A DNA stretch of 64,000 bases from Promerops cafer (taxonomy: Eukaryota > Chordata > Aves > Passeriformes > Nectariniidae): the NCBI GenBank assembly GCA_013398275.1, contig VZSE01002018.1, positions 124,942 to 188,941 of the forward strand. The letters are read 5' to 3'. A program made the translations under genes and the position numbers. The notes beneath the pieces were generated by a model. That model ran no database searches. It was not told the DNA's origin and saw only the letters and a list, made by a program, of their open reading frames with translations. Shown in pieces: positions 33,501-48,500 of this stretch (position 1 is the stretch's first letter; each line of letters begins with the position of its first letter).

Positions 33501-36500
33501 CTTTGCAGTACCAAACCTGGCCAAATACAGATGAAAACTGACCATACTGCAGTGGAGAATCAGGCCAGGCCTTTGCTCAGAGTCAAAATAGCAGTTTCTT
33601 GTTTATGTAGTCTATCCCAATGCTGAATATATCCAGAAGAAAATCAAGAGCAGTTATCTAGCGAGTAGAGAGAGCCTTTAGTCAGTAGGACAATGCCAAT
33701 GAATCTAGTGACTGAGGGTACAGCTCCTCCAAAGGCAAACAGATGGACTCAGGACACACCCTGTAGTCCACTCCTCTTTTCTTCAGGTAAACAAGGCCTT
33801 TTCTGCTTGGTACACTGTAATAAGAATTATCACAGAAGGAGAACCCTTAACTACCTGTCAGAAATTTGATAGAGTATTTTACTTAGGTGGAAACAGTTGT
33901 GTCAATCAGCCATCAATAGCTGTTCTCGATCTACTGAAATTTTCAACTGACATTGCAAGGTGGCCTCAGCTCTTCTGCTCCTTTGCAATAAGAAAATAAT
34001 AAAAGAATTAGCACCTATTCTATGATATTTTTATCCATATATATATATGTGTGTGTATATATATATATGTATATATATTTCATCTTAGGAAAACCTCCTT
34101 GCTACTTTTATTTTGAACACTGGAATATTATGTTTTCTTCTTTCAAACGTCTTTTTTTTTGCTCTGTCCTGTGTCAGTTACACAGCTGATCCTTTCAGCA
34201 GCTGAACGGTTGCAACTTCCACAGACCATGTCAGCTCAGGCTTTTTAATCTGCTGTTGCTTTTTGGGAAGTGAGCAAAACTGTTTCCAGCTGCATTTCTC
34301 TGTCGAGTTTTGATGGACTGCTAACAAATCCTTGAACCTCACACAACTATAGGTTGTGCTTGCATATTCCTATTTGTCTCCTGTCTGAAGTCAGGAATAT
34401 CAAATAGACTGTATCAGATTTCATTTAGATCAAACATAAATTATCCGAGAGCTTTTTAGTCAAGTATTTCTTTTTATGGAACTTGAGAAATCTTTCCTGA
34501 TTTAGTCCTCCCTACCAGCTACTATACAGTGGATACCAAAGGTCATTCTGCGGGATGCATGAGGAGGATGACCCAGGGAGCAGAAGAGGCCACTATTCCC
34601 TAGTAATTTTGGTCATTCAAGGTGGACAAACATCACATCAGAAGATGTAGGAACCCATTGCAGCTGTAGTGCTTCATTCACTACCCAGCAACTCCTCATT
34701 GGCACTTCACAAACTGCCTTACAAAAGGGAAGAACATTTGGTCTGAGTGGAGAAGGCTTATGGTGAGCTGGGCTTCCTACCTTCACGAGGAAGAAGAGCA
34801 GGATGATGACAAAGACGCTGACTTTAGGATGGATCCAGGCAGCAGATTTCCCCAGGATCTGGGTGTCCCCAGAGTGTTTGATCCAGGTATAGTTATCAAA
34901 GAGAGTGCTGATGGCTTCCCGTGGCATCAACTAAACAGCAAAAAACCAGGTATGAATCACGAGATTTAGACAGAGTAAATATTCTATCTCTGTTACAAGG
35001 AAGCGGAGGAGATTTATACTGTGGGAATTCATGACTATGAGACTTAATTCACCTTTCTAACCTTCACGAAGAACTTTACTCAAACAGGTGAAAAGATAAC
35101 TGCTTTTACACATGGGGTACCATCTTCCTTATTATTTGCTTAGAAGAGTGGACGTTTTTCAAATTTTCTGTGAAGGAGGTAGCAGAGATCATATAGTGCC
35201 TCCTCAGTCCAAACTCCTCCCGTATCGTTCTTCCCCTTTTCCTGACACAAGGTTATTGGGGCAGAGGATAAGGAGATAAAGTTCCAAAGAACTGCACAGA
35301 ATTGGTAATACACTTTCCAGTCTCACCTCTCCTGCCATGAACTGCCCAAATCCGTGAGGAAACGTCACAGATGCTATGCAGAAGGTTATAACTGCAGGAT
35401 ATATCAGTCGGCTGTAAAGAAAGAAAGTTATTACAAAATGGCCTCACATTCTGTTCTTGTAGCACCATCACTTCAGGACTAGGAATGCTATTTCAGTGAA
35501 GCTCTCTGTATTTGTATCCATTGTTTTGGAGTGCTGTTACTGGCAGTTTAATGCCCTGCTCCACTGATCATCATAATTCACAGAGTTCACCTGTCATCAA
35601 AACCCTTTTTCCCATCAGAATTAATATAATAGGAGGGATGGAGGAAGAGAGGGATGTACAACATGCACAAACTTGAACATGTAGGAGGAACGTGTGTTTG
35701 CAGTGATGTGTTGACCTATTGTCAAAAGCCACTACTTTTCTCATTTGTCCTGATTATGAGAGGCTTGCTTCTTCACCCCCCATGCAATGTATCCTGTCCT
35801 AGTGGATTTAAATGTGGGGGTTTTTCATACATTTCTGCAGGCACCCCCTGGTGCGTTAATTCTTATGGGGAAAACTGCTTCTCTTTCCACTGAATTGCTG
35901 ACTGTCACAATTTTGGGGAAGGTGTCCTTGGTAGCCAGTGGGTCTAACAGTGCCAGGCCAGTGGGACACAGTGGGACAGAGGCCAAAGCCATCTGTGTTT
36001 TCCTACTGCTGTGTCCAGTGCCAGGGTGGGTGTCTGGGTAAACTGTGACACTTCACAAGCACTAAGATAACATGAGCCTAAACTGTTTCCACGTGCTGGA
36101 CTAATCCTGTCATGTGTCCCCTTGGCAAGTTACTCTTTCCTACAGGAAGTGTTGGCTGAGATTTAGGAAGACAAAATATAACCTTTAATTTGTTTCAGTC
36201 TAAGGACCTAAAAAATTCTGAGAAATCAGTGAAAAGTAGATTCCCACTTTTCAGGCTTCACTCTACTTCTCTATTAACTTGATTTGATAGCCCTGCTGCT
36301 GCTTGTGGTTAAGGCTACGTGACGAAGAAAGACAATTTTCCTTCCACAAAAGAAAGTTAGTTAATTTGAACTTCTGTTTATCTAGTGGTTTTCTTCTGGT
36401 CACTTGATAAGAAATAAAGTCCTCCATGCCTCTCAGCTTCAAAAACTCTCATAGAATCAGATCTTTTTCTGTAGAGAGACTGAAGACATTTATAGCTAGC

Positions 36501-39500
36501 CACCATTTCTTGTTCAAGTTATAAACTTTGGAGGTTAGGACTTTATTAGAAGGGGGAAAACAGTATCTTAAAGTGTCCTGTAAAAACTTTATTGTCAAGA
36601 CTCTTATTTTATTTTGCATTTCTCTGCCATGCTGCATTTCACACCATTTGTTTACTATCAGTTTCAGCTTTTGATTCGTAAGAATGGAGCACATTCCTTA
36701 CATTTTTGCCAACACTTCAATTAAAAAAACAAATATATATTTTAAAAACATAGATTTCAGCTGTATTTAATTTTTCTGAAATATAAATAATGTTGAATTT
36801 GTCACAGATCCTAAAAACCCCAAACAAACCAGAAACAGCATGATTTTAAGAAGAATGATCATTGACTTTCTAATTAAAAATGTTTCCTGTCCAATGAATA
36901 GTTTTCCTTATCCTTTTAATAAATATTGCTGAGCCTCCCTTCCAAATCAAGAAGCTATTTGAAACTATGGAGGCTGATCAAAAAGAAAATCCAGTGCAGG
37001 AAAAATTCTCTTGATGGTTGCAGAGATCTTACTCTCATATAGGAGCAGTTTCTCATATTTTTACTATCTTACACATGAAATAGGTCTACTGTCTTCCAGA
37101 AAGCATTTGCTACTATCCAATACCAGTAAGAGTCTGGTCCCTAAAGAGAATATCTTCACAAGCACTCACTATTTGGTGAGAAACTGGCTCAGAGCTTTAT
37201 GACGTCGGATGCCCAGGACCACTTGGCGATTGAGATAAACAAAAAAGGCTCCAAGGAATCCAGAACATATGCTAAAACGGAGAAAAACAAATAAAATCGT
37301 GCCAAACAACAGATAATACACAAAGCATCAACCAAGAAAATGAGTTTAAGTGGTTTAATCTTCAGCTGCTCGTGAAGTCTTTTGAATGTCACCTAGAGGG
37401 TTGCTCTTACAGCAGCTCATTTGGAGATATTGACTCCCTGATAAAAGGAGAGAAATTATCTTGGACCTCTGTCATGCACACTACCATTTTACCAATCTTC
37501 TCCTGCTGTGAGGGGAAAATCTATAATCTATAAAAAGAGACTAAAGTTCTCAGTGGGGGCTCGTGAAGACCAACCGGGCAAAGACCACTATTGTCAGAAC
37601 TTAAATATCAGGTTGGAACAGAAAATAGTAAAAATGAAGGGAGTTTTAAGTCTGATTCATTAAAATTATACACCTACAACAATTACTAATAGTAATAGGA
37701 ACTCTTGTGCCTAATGCAAAGTATATCATCTCTATGATCCTCATCACTTAGGCTTATGCTCCTGATCTTAATAAAGTAAGAAAAAAAGTGTAGTTGTCTA
37801 AGAACTGGTGTGATCCTTAGGCTCTGTAGCTCAATGAGACTTGGATAAATAGGGCCTAATACTCAAACATTAAAAAAAAAAAGAATGAAAAAGACTGCAT
37901 TTAGAATTGGTAAGGGGAAGCCTTATTTTATGTGGCAAGCAATTAACCCACATAATACTGAGGATAAACACTTAATATTTTCATTCTATTAATTTCTAAA
38001 ATTAATGGACTTCTGCTTTGTTATGTGTTATGCATGCTTTTGCCAAATCTCATTCAATGATTAATTTAGTATACTTAAAACATAATCCTGCTTTAGCATT
38101 TAAAGATTGCACAGAAACACGTTTAAACTAAATATAAAGCTTTTCACAGGCAAACATTTTCAATGAATTACTCTTAAATATTTGAAGCCAGCACTGATTA
38201 GAACAGTGTTTAAAATAGACCAGTCCCTTAGGCAATATAAGCCTAAAAACTGCACAGTCAACTGAATTGCTCTATAATATTTTATATTAAAATATAGATC
38301 TCTCCATTTTTGTCTATCATTTTATCAATAAACTGGAAGTGCTCCTTCTGTATAAATTATGCAAATTAACATTTGCTGACTCAGAAAAACAAGATGTACC
38401 CATTCATAGTGCTTGTCCTACCTGAAAGTGAAGAAATATGTTGGGTAGGAAGAGAGTTCAACTTTGAGACTTAATGTTAAGAGAATTTGGAGCATTCCAA
38501 GTTGGCATCAGGACTTTATCCAAGACTTTCCAAAACTTTGGGGTTGTTTTTTATTTTAAAGACCACATTGTACATCCAGGCATTTGAAAGCATTTTGCAG
38601 TTGTTATATATTCCTTTCCTAGCCTATGTGCAATGCTGAAAAAAGCCAGGTCTGTCAACTCTGTCCAAAACATAGTGACAAGAAGTTTTGCATTCTAACA
38701 ACCAGCTGTAAAATCACAAGGATTACATTTTTCCTTGCCAATCTAAACAAATAGATTCCTCCAAGTTCATTAGGCAAGTCTGTTTAAGGGGAAGAACAAA
38801 GTGAATACATGTTACTAGCAAAAACTCCTGTGTATTCACAGATTTTTCAATACATCTGATGTCTTCAAAAAACCCCACTTGATTTCATATCTAAGTAAAT
38901 TAGTAGGAGGGCAGCCTACTAAAATAGGCTGGAAAACCTCAAATATATTTCTGGTCTTGGATGGAGGTCTTGCAACAGAACATGTTCACAACACCAGCAC
39001 AGGTGTTTGTTCCTACAGTGTATTCCTTTCATTACTGCTCTGCAGTGATTCCCCTGGAGCCTCCCTCAAGCTCTAACCAGAGATGTTTCCCCACAGTAAT
39101 TCCAAACTCATCTTTTCTCTAGTATTTCCCAATTTTCATTTTTCTTAAGTTTATTCTTTCATTTCCTCCAAATTAACCATTTTTCTCACTGAATCCAATT
39201 ATTGACTGCCTACCCTTGTCACCATGTTAGGTATACCAACCTCTCTCAAAAAGGATAATCATTCTGAGCTTGTGAAAAGGAAACTTCAGGTTAAACCTTT
39301 TGTTCCATCTTTGTCATGTGAAAAAGGCCATACTTGTTCATTCATACTTGATCAGTTCATTTGGGGATAATGTCAAAACAATTAAGGGGCCATTCAGTAA
39401 GTCTATTCCCAGAACTTTGACCAAGTTAGATTTACTCTTTTTTTTTTTACCTCCAAGCTTAATTTCTGAAAAATATATATGGAAAGGAAATAACAAACTC

Positions 39501-42500
39501 CTTAATAATACTCATATTTTCTTTCCTTAGCCATTGTGATACACAGGCACCATTTCTGAAGGAAGAATTCCAACAAATAGAAGCCTTACTGGTGACAACC
39601 AAAGTAACTGAAAGTGATGCATGTAACTTTTTGGCAGAAGAATTCCTAACACAGATCTTTTTATAACCTTTGTAGAGCAAGGTGTCAGTTTCCTGGGAAC
39701 TTACCCTATTATAGCAAATGCTGGCAGCTCTTGCAGATCAAAGGGGAAATCCATACGGAAGTTTGTTCTGAAGAGGGCTGTGATGGTAACTGTGAGACAC
39801 AAAAGGTAGAGGAGGAAAGAAAATAATGAGGTGAGAACTTAAACGCAATAAAAGCTAGGGGCAGGGACAAGGAAACTGGTTTATACATGCTCCTGTGTGG
39901 TTTCCTGACATTGTATGCTTATTACAGATTGGCAGACTGCTCTGATTTAGTAGTTCTGAGCACTTGCAACCCTAGCACTCTAGATGGTCTAGGTTTGCTT
40001 TTAGAGAACGTATGCATTATTTTTAACAACAATCCCTGATTTTTAAAGGGTTTTCTTTTCTTTCTTGTCTTCTACCATCCATTCACTATAAAAAAAATCT
40101 CTTCCTGGTATCCTTACTGACTGAGAGGTCTCTTTGCTGAGGCAGGTAGTGCCTGCATATCTGAAGAAGCTGTATCACTTCTCACAGTTGTGATTGCCTT
40201 CCAGAAACAAAACTCAGATCTTCAGTGAAGTAAAGCTTCAAAACTTCTGACTGGTACCAAAACAATGAAAGGCTTAGAAATCAGAGATGGAAAAGATTGG
40301 CTAAGTCCCATCTTCTCCAGCTCACCCCTCCTGGAAGTGCTACTCTGCTACAATTAAATGTTGAAACTTGAGCTGCTTTTGTCTGCAGGTGCATTATTGT
40401 GTGGAAAAAATAAACATCTGTATGCCAACAGGTGAAGGATAAATTAGCAATTTACTACAGAGTGGAAGTGCAGCTGAATGAGGATGGATATAAATCCCAA
40501 CTTGCCCTGGATGAAGGAATTATTTGTTCAATTAGGAAATAAAAGAAACAGTGAAAATCTAGCATATGATAACAGGAAGCATTAAGTACTTGTTATTTGG
40601 TCAGAGAGAACTAGGTTTAGAGTAATAATTTAATGAGGTCTCAGTGGGTTACGTTACCTAAGATAGCTAAGCCTAAATCTGCATTCTACAATCCAAATTG
40701 GGAAGATCTTGCTCTGTCTCTTCCCCCTGTTCCTTCCCTCCTGGCTGCACTATTCTCCTGTCCTGTCAGGCCCACTCACACATCACAGCCTTCTCTGAGT
40801 TCCTTTGCCTCATTAAAACCTGCCAGAAAACCTGCCTGCTCTTTCCCTGGATTACTCCTCTGCCAGGGAAGTGTGTTGAATTGAGGGGAACAATAAGCAC
40901 AGAGATGGCACCAGGGAGGGTTAGAAGAACAGTCAGGGATGGAAGATGACAAAAAGCAGAGTGTCCTCTTTTTTGTTAGATCAGCCCGAGAAAGGGATCA
41001 TCTCAATTCAGTTTTAGGAAACAGATAGTCCAAGCCACTAAATGGCAGAGCATTAAAAAGTATAGTGAACTCATTTTCAAAGAGTTTTGCTACAGGGTGG
41101 CAGAGATGACCAGAGGAAAGGAAAGCAATCACAGTATTTAGTCTGGGTCTTTCTTGGTTCCATCTCTACTCCCACAGGACAGAAAGAGATTTCCACAGAG
41201 GGATTAATTCCACCTGTCTAGGTCCTCTTTCCTGAGTGACTAAGCCATCCTGAAATGGAATGTCTAAGCCCTTTTCTCTCCACTGGCTACCAAATGTACT
41301 ACTTTAGAGTATCTGTCCAATTCTTACAAAGTTAGAAGTAAAAAGGAATGGGAAAGTAGTTAATGTGAAAGTCTACTTAAAAATAGATTTGAACTTTAAG
41401 ATAACACTGAGCCATGTATAGAAGGAACCAGGAGGAGCAGGAGGAAGGCAAGGCATGAAATCCTGTGGCAAATAAGATGAAAGTCAGGGACGTGGTAAAA
41501 CAGAAATCCTGCAAATTTCTGCACTCCAGCCTTCTATGACTGGCAAAGAGCGGCCCAAGCTGCAGCAGCCAACCAGAGTGGTTGGCAAATAACCAGATGT
41601 TATTTGGAAAGTACAGAAAACTCTGTAAAGCCAGCCAACAAAGCCATGAGTATCAAGAAACCAGCAAAGATTCTGTGGGTCTAAGAAATAAAAGAATTTT
41701 GGTGAGATGCTACACAGCTTATTTGAATCTGTCACTCTGATGTGATCACTTCCCTACCTGCTTCTTCCTGGTAGCAAGCATAATAGGAAAACCTTGCATG
41801 AACAGACACTGAAAAGACTGGGTGTGTAACTTTCCAAGGGAAATAAATGAACAAGAAAAGACATGAAAGACAAGTTAGAGCAGACATGATAAAAGATGAT
41901 AAAATAATTAATGACTTAGCTAGATAGAAGTTCCTAGTTCTTTAATACAAGGACAAGGAAACTGACAACACAAAGAAAATACAGAGTTGTAAAAAGGAAT
42001 TCTTTTTCATAGCCAGTTGAATCATGGAACTTTTTAACCCAGACAGTCAATGAAGAAGAACTTAAGGAAACACTAATATGGACATTAAAGCTGTCTGGAT
42101 GATTTTGAAGAAGAAACAGAAGTTAAGATGTTTCAGGATTAAACTAATTTCTAGTGATTTGAAATTAAACTAATTTCTAGTGATTTCTAGTGATTGGAGA
42201 GACCAAGAAGGGAGTCAGAAAAGACAAAGTGAAGGACAGGAAATTATCTCCTGTTATCTGTCTTTGAGTTTCTTATATTGTTCTCTGGAAAGAACAGAAA
42301 GATATGGGGTTTGAGATTTTTTGTGGCACACCCAATGGTTAAATACCCCTCACTTTTAGGCAGTGCTACACAAAGAAAGATGGAGTACCTTTCTACCTTC
42401 AAGTAGAAAGTGTAGTAATTTTCTATATTCCAGAGAATATTCAACCCCCCAAAAAATCCAGCCCTCTGAAGTCAAGAGAGACATGTTAATGCAGTTTTAA

Positions 42501-45500
42501 GTAAGTAAACTGCCCTCATGGAGCTCAGTAAAACAGATGTAATTGTAAGAATAAAAGATAAAGGTATTATAAGGAAGCAGTTTACATAGAAATGGCTGCC
42601 TTCTGCACCAAAACTCTATTCCCACAGTGGCTGAGATGCTCTCCTAAACAAGCCTGACTTGTGCTATTTCTGTCTGCAACAAATGTCACTCTCATGCTTT
42701 TCAGTTACTTGAGACACTATTTTTTCAGAACCTTCAGTCAGATCCTATCAATCCTGTACTCTCCTAATCATTTAATCCTCTCCATTTTCTTGACTATCTG
42801 TATTTAGTGAAGGGATGACCAAAGCAGGCCATGAGTTTTCCAGCAAGGATTACATCCTCTGTGATGGGATATCTCTGTGTTTGCAGCCTGGATGCTATTC
42901 TGAGTAGAGGCAAAAGAATCCCACCTCAGGGGGACTTTTGCTTGCTGAGGACTCATATTCTGTCATTTATCAGTTAGATACATCCCAGCTCTCCTAGGAA
43001 TAGGTATACAAGTGGCAAGATGACAAGACACTTCCCCTTTCTCCTCCCTTCTGTGCTGCTGGAAGTCACATGTGGCAGAAGTTTCAAACACCATAAAAAC
43101 ATTGTGGTTTTGAAAAAAGATGGAAAATAATGCATTGGCAGAGCGACTCTTGCACAAAGAGAGCAGGAATGGCTCTGAGCTTACCTGCATCCTTGTTCCA
43201 GACAGCAAGGACTCGGAACACGAAGGCACTGAAGGTGGCTGCGAAGAAGCCTCTCCAGTAATTGCGCACAGCAAAGTAAGTGGAGGTGACCTCGATGCTG
43301 AAAAGAACCCCTGGAAAGAGTTGGAAAGGGAGCAAAGTTAAAACAACAAGTGTGATGTTAGAAGCGTGACAGAGGATTCGAAATAGCTTTCTAGAGCAGT
43401 GGTCTCCACCCTTCTTTGATCATGCACCCCTACCAATAAAAGGTTTTTGAGCATGTACCCTCCCCCTCTATGTATTTATTTAAAAATAATACACATGTAC
43501 TACTGTACTAAAATACTGTGTACAATATCAAACATGCACAAAAATAGAAATTAAGCAAGGGTGAGATAAAGATGAAATAAACATAATTTTAAAAATAATT
43601 TGGTTTATTTATTAATGGAACAAAAAAAATTTGTTCTCACTAGAATAGTAATATTCTTTATTTTTTAAAATCGGAGTTTAATGCCTTATGACACAGGGAT
43701 TCAAAGGTCTGGTTCTATGTTCAATTATTTTGATACTTGGTCTAAAAGGAATATCTCACAAAGATACATAGATCCAAATGCAAGAAATGTATCATTGGCT
43801 GTGCTGGCTAAATCATGATACTATTTTTTCAATCCCACCCACCACCTGCAAAGACTTTTGTTAAAATCTGGATAGTAAATTTTCATCCTCCCTGATGTCA
43901 ATCAGTTGTTCTTGCAAAATAATCAGAAGATGCTGAATTTTTATATTTTTAACAAGTGGGTTCAAAACCCACTGAAAATCATGATCTTGAAGGTTTTTAA
44001 AAAGGTAGAAATTTCTGTTTTCAAGTTTTTTTGAGTAAATATATATAATGAGAGTTTTTGTAGCTAAGACACATTGTATTTGGTAACAGATTTACAAAAC
44101 CTCCACAAGTGTCTTTTGAAAAGCAGTTTCTCACCCACTGTTAGAACATCACTTTCACCTTGGAGTACATCAAGTATGTTTACTTTTTCAAAAATAACTC
44201 CTAGGTAGCAATCTACTGACAGACACTTGTCATCACAGGCGAGATCAGCAAATTCAGAACACTTGTCTTTTGTAAAAGAAAAAGGTGCAACTGGACTTTA
44301 AATTCTGTTCTTCTTTAAAGTTGCTATCAGATAACCAGCAAATGCTGGTAGGATTTTCATGGTAATTTCCCATCTCTTTATGAAGTATTGTAAAGATTGC
44401 ACTCTTTCAGGGTCTTGTTTTTATTAAATGAAACACGTCAACAACATCCTGCAGCACTTTGTGCATGTCTGGCTCTCATTTCTTTGCTGCAGTAGCTCAT
44501 CTGTGAACACTGCAGTGCATGAATTCCAGGTTTAGTGGTGTCTAGGTAACCTTACCCCCCAGTTCTTCTCTTATTCTGCTCCACCAGCTGTTACACTTGC
44601 AGAGGTCTTCCATAAAACATTTTTTTATTAAAGAAGTAATTTACTCTTGAGAATACAGCTTCTGTGGTAAATATTCCTTTCAGTGTCTCACAGAAAGAAG
44701 TTCTGCATTTCACTAACCAAGCAGAATCTGGAAAATACCATCATCTGAGGCATTTTCGAAACATGAACAAGAAACCTACTCTAATCCAGCTGCACAGAAA
44801 ACCTCTCCTACTGTGTAATTTGTACAGACTCTTTTTTCTTCAAACCTTAAGCAATGTCTGCTATGCATCTTCCAGCAGTGTTTACTGATGAAGGAAGACA
44901 TTTTAGTTTGCTGCTCTATTGCTTTCTGTGTATTATCACAGCCATTTTTACATTTTATGGCAGGAAGATCAAGTGTTTCCCTTGTGGTATGTGGCATTTT
45001 TTCTTTTTCTGTGAAGCAAGAAACCTCAAAGGAGGCTTCTCTACACATTTGTCATTTGGTTCAGTGAAATTTTGTGAACTATTGGATTGAATGTCACATG
45101 CCTTGAAATATCACTGAAAAAACTGTAGAGGTTTGTCTTCATGTTCTGGATGCCTAGATTTTAAATGTGTTGCTAATTCTGATGGCTTCATACCCTCATT
45201 AGTAACTTCTCAAAGCATGATACACACACAGGGTAAAGTTCATCGTTAATGATAGCGGATGTAAATTCATATTTTAAATAACCTTTGATAATTTTAATCT
45301 TTTTTTGTCTGACTTCCTCTCAGATCTGATTAGCTGGCCATTGTTTGTACCTCATAATAGAGCTGAATAATGGTCTGTACTAGAGGTGTGTCAGCTCTGC
45401 CACTTTCTTGTCATTTCTCTGTGCTTACATTATTAGTATTATCTTCAATCCATAGCCTCTTTGCAGGAGCCTTTTAAAGCCACTTTTCCAATTTGTGAGG

Positions 45501-48500
45501 ATTAGTTTCATTAACACTTGATAATATAATCCATAAATCCACTTAATCCAGTGTGGGCACACATGGATTGCAATTCATTGCAATATGCTGAAAGAGAGTA
45601 AATGATTGAGGGCACCATGGTCAACCCTCCATGTTGGGAGCAACTCTACACCTCATGCACTGTAGGTGGCAAGTGCCCATGTGACATTAGGGCACCACTG
45701 CCAATGCAAATACTTAATATTAGTGAACTTTGATCTATTTACTTTTTTATATTTAAAACCCCAGAAATTCTGGTGTTTCCTTCCCACACCCAGCAGATCA
45801 CCTTGTGCACCCCCTGGGGTATGTACACCCCAGTTTGGAGACCACTGCTCTAGAGAGCCTTCTCCTCCTGCCTCCAGAAGGTGGACAACATGTGGAAAAA
45901 AACTGTCAGAGGTGCTGGGGAGGTAGAAAATGCTAAAAGTAAGTGTCTCTGTCCAAAGTAAATGTCACCTCAAAAATGTGGTGCAGGAGAGGGGGAGAAG
46001 AGAAGAGGACTAGGTGGGAGAGGATTTAGGTACCTGAGGAAAAGGAAACAGAACAGCCACTTGCCTCCAAGTGGTGTCCCAAAGCAGCAGCCAACACCCA
46101 CAGCACACCCCACAGTCAGGACATCTGTGTAATAATAGGGCTGCTACTGGTGAAAGAGACAAAGAGAGACAAACAGAAGAAAGAAGAAAAGAAAACAGAG
46201 AGTGAGTAACAAAATTGGCAGGTATGACTGCATGATGTCACCCAGCTCTGTCACCAGTCTCAGAATTATAGCTATGTTTATCTTACTTCTCCCTTCTGGA
46301 TGGCTTCAAAATATTGAAAAGGCAGCACCTGGCACAGGACAAGCATATACCTGGAATCACACATTCAAGAAACCTGAAGAAGGCAGCATCTCATTTTCCT
46401 TTGAAATGTACACATTTCTGTCATTTTGGAAGAAATGTCTCATGCAAAATCCTCCAGAGGGTGGAAGGAGCATAAGCAGGTTTCGCTCCATCTCTTTTAC
46501 TTTGGCAGGGAATCTCAGGATTCCCTGAGATGTGCCACAGAATGCCTCAAAAAACCTACCCTGTGACTCAGTGTGCACAAGGCACACCCATGTCCAGAGC
46601 AGAGTGTGGACTGATGCTGAAGGTTCTTCCATGCTGGTTAGGTGAGCAGGTGACAGATCACCCAGTAAAGCATTGTGCTGTCCTGGTGAAAATGGTCATA
46701 ATAATAAAAAAAAGTAATTGGAAGGTATAAAAGGGAGAGTCTTTCTAAGAGACTGGGTACCATTTGCCTGTCTAGCACTAAACTGGCTTTTCAAATCCAT
46801 CCTCCTTAATACACAGGGTGGTATTTACCTGCAACAACACCAGGAAGTTACACACCAGGGCAATATGAAGTGAAACTGCAAGCTATATCCTGGACCAAGG
46901 TCAGCTGAAGATTACATGACTCCCAGGTAATGGAAATCACGTTTGGCAATTTGGTGTAAATCTAAAAGAAGAACTAGGGCTACAAAAACTATGATAACTT
47001 TCTGTTTGTTCCCATACCACAGTGTTACCACAGACTCACAGCAAGTTTTAGTTCTGTGTTTTTGAATGCTTCTCTATCTCTCTGTTCAGAACTGGGCTAA
47101 CTGCAAGGTTAGATCAAGGGGAGTAGGATCAGGGTGCCCAGGATCAGGCTGCTAGGGCAGCCCTGAACACCTTTAAGGGCAGTGATTCCACAGTCCCTTA
47201 ACACCTGTGCCACCCTGAACCACCTTTGGGATGAGGGGAGAAATTCTTCTCAAGCATAGATAGAATTTCCCTTGTTGCAAGTTGTGCCTGTTTCTTTGTC
47301 CTTTCACTGTCCTCTGAGAAGACTTTGGCTATTTTGTCTGACATCTTTATCTACCAAAGGCAGCAGTTAGATCAGTCCCTGTTTAGCCTTCTGTTTCCTT
47401 CTCTAGCATCTCCCAGTCACCTATGTATGATGCATCCTGGAGTCCCTGAGACTATGTTAATTCCAGGTACAGAGAAAGAAACAAGAAGCAGAGACTTCTA
47501 CAGAGTTTTCTGGGGGGTTGGGGGTTTTTTTGCTTTATTTTTTTACCATTAAGACAGATAGCAGTCTCCTGTATGCTTCCAGTGGTTCCACCTGACTGTG
47601 GTCTGATCCTTGGTTCTGAAACTGCTTTCTCTCAAGGCTTTTGGCAGACTGACAAATTTTGCCTTGAAGCCTCAGGCTTCAGCTCAGGCTGTCTACATCT
47701 TGCTAGACTGCCCACATATGCACAGTTCTCAGCCTCTCTCTTGCTTAGCCTGATTTTCTTTTTGGCATCTTTTCTCAACTTATCAACTGAAAAACCTCTA
47801 ATCTGTAGCTGACAAACTATGTTCCTTCTTTGATTTTTTTTTTTTTTAATAGCCAACCAGAGTGAAGATCAGTATTACTGTTGATGCAAGATCATGTTGC
47901 ATTTGTCAGCTAAGTCATCCACTTGAAGGCTAGCAGGAAAGTAGTGCATCGAAGAACTAAAGCCAGCTTAGAAAAAAACATAGCATTTAAAAACTCCTTA
48001 CACTGCTGGCCACAATAACCATGCAAAGAGATTCAGGGCAGCACATGGGGAGAGGGGGAAGTGAAAGGAAAAACAAATTATTTATTAATATGTTTCCACT
48101 GCTTTACGAAGAAGTTATCATGTGCCTCTGTTTAAAGAAATTGATTGAATCAGAAGAGTAGTACAAATGCATGGGGGAGACATAAATTCCCAAATTTCTC
48201 CTCTAAGTGGGATCATGGAAAGTTGTGAAGGTACCACTGGAGCTGTCTCCCTGCTCAGAGAGCTGTTAGTTCTGTTAATTCCAAGGCTAGATCAGGTTCT
48301 TGTCCAGGTGAGTCTTGTACATTTCCAAGGGTGGAAATTCCCTGGACACCCTGAACACTTATACCAGTGCTGAACAACCCTTGGGAAAGAAGAACATAAT
48401 TTCCTTTAACAGAGTCAAAATTTCCCTCATTGCAAGTTGTGCCCATTGCCTCTTGCAAGGCTTATTTTTTTACTTCTGTTCTCTACTTATTCTATCCTTA

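Larger units (their letters stand above)
24548..43184 (-). other. CLCN1: CLCN1 introns 8-22, non-coding content
   Basis: Between the exons listed I see no further gene. Larger introns are 25156-27006, 28605-30037, 33372-34780, 35412-37169, 37272-39704 and 39790-43184. They contain one CR1 fragment (27449-27570), a TA/TG microsatellite (34036-34080) and a small tandem duplication (42138-42195). Introns 14 (32047-32171) and 17 (30144-30263) are very short, about 120 nt. Confidence 0.7.
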
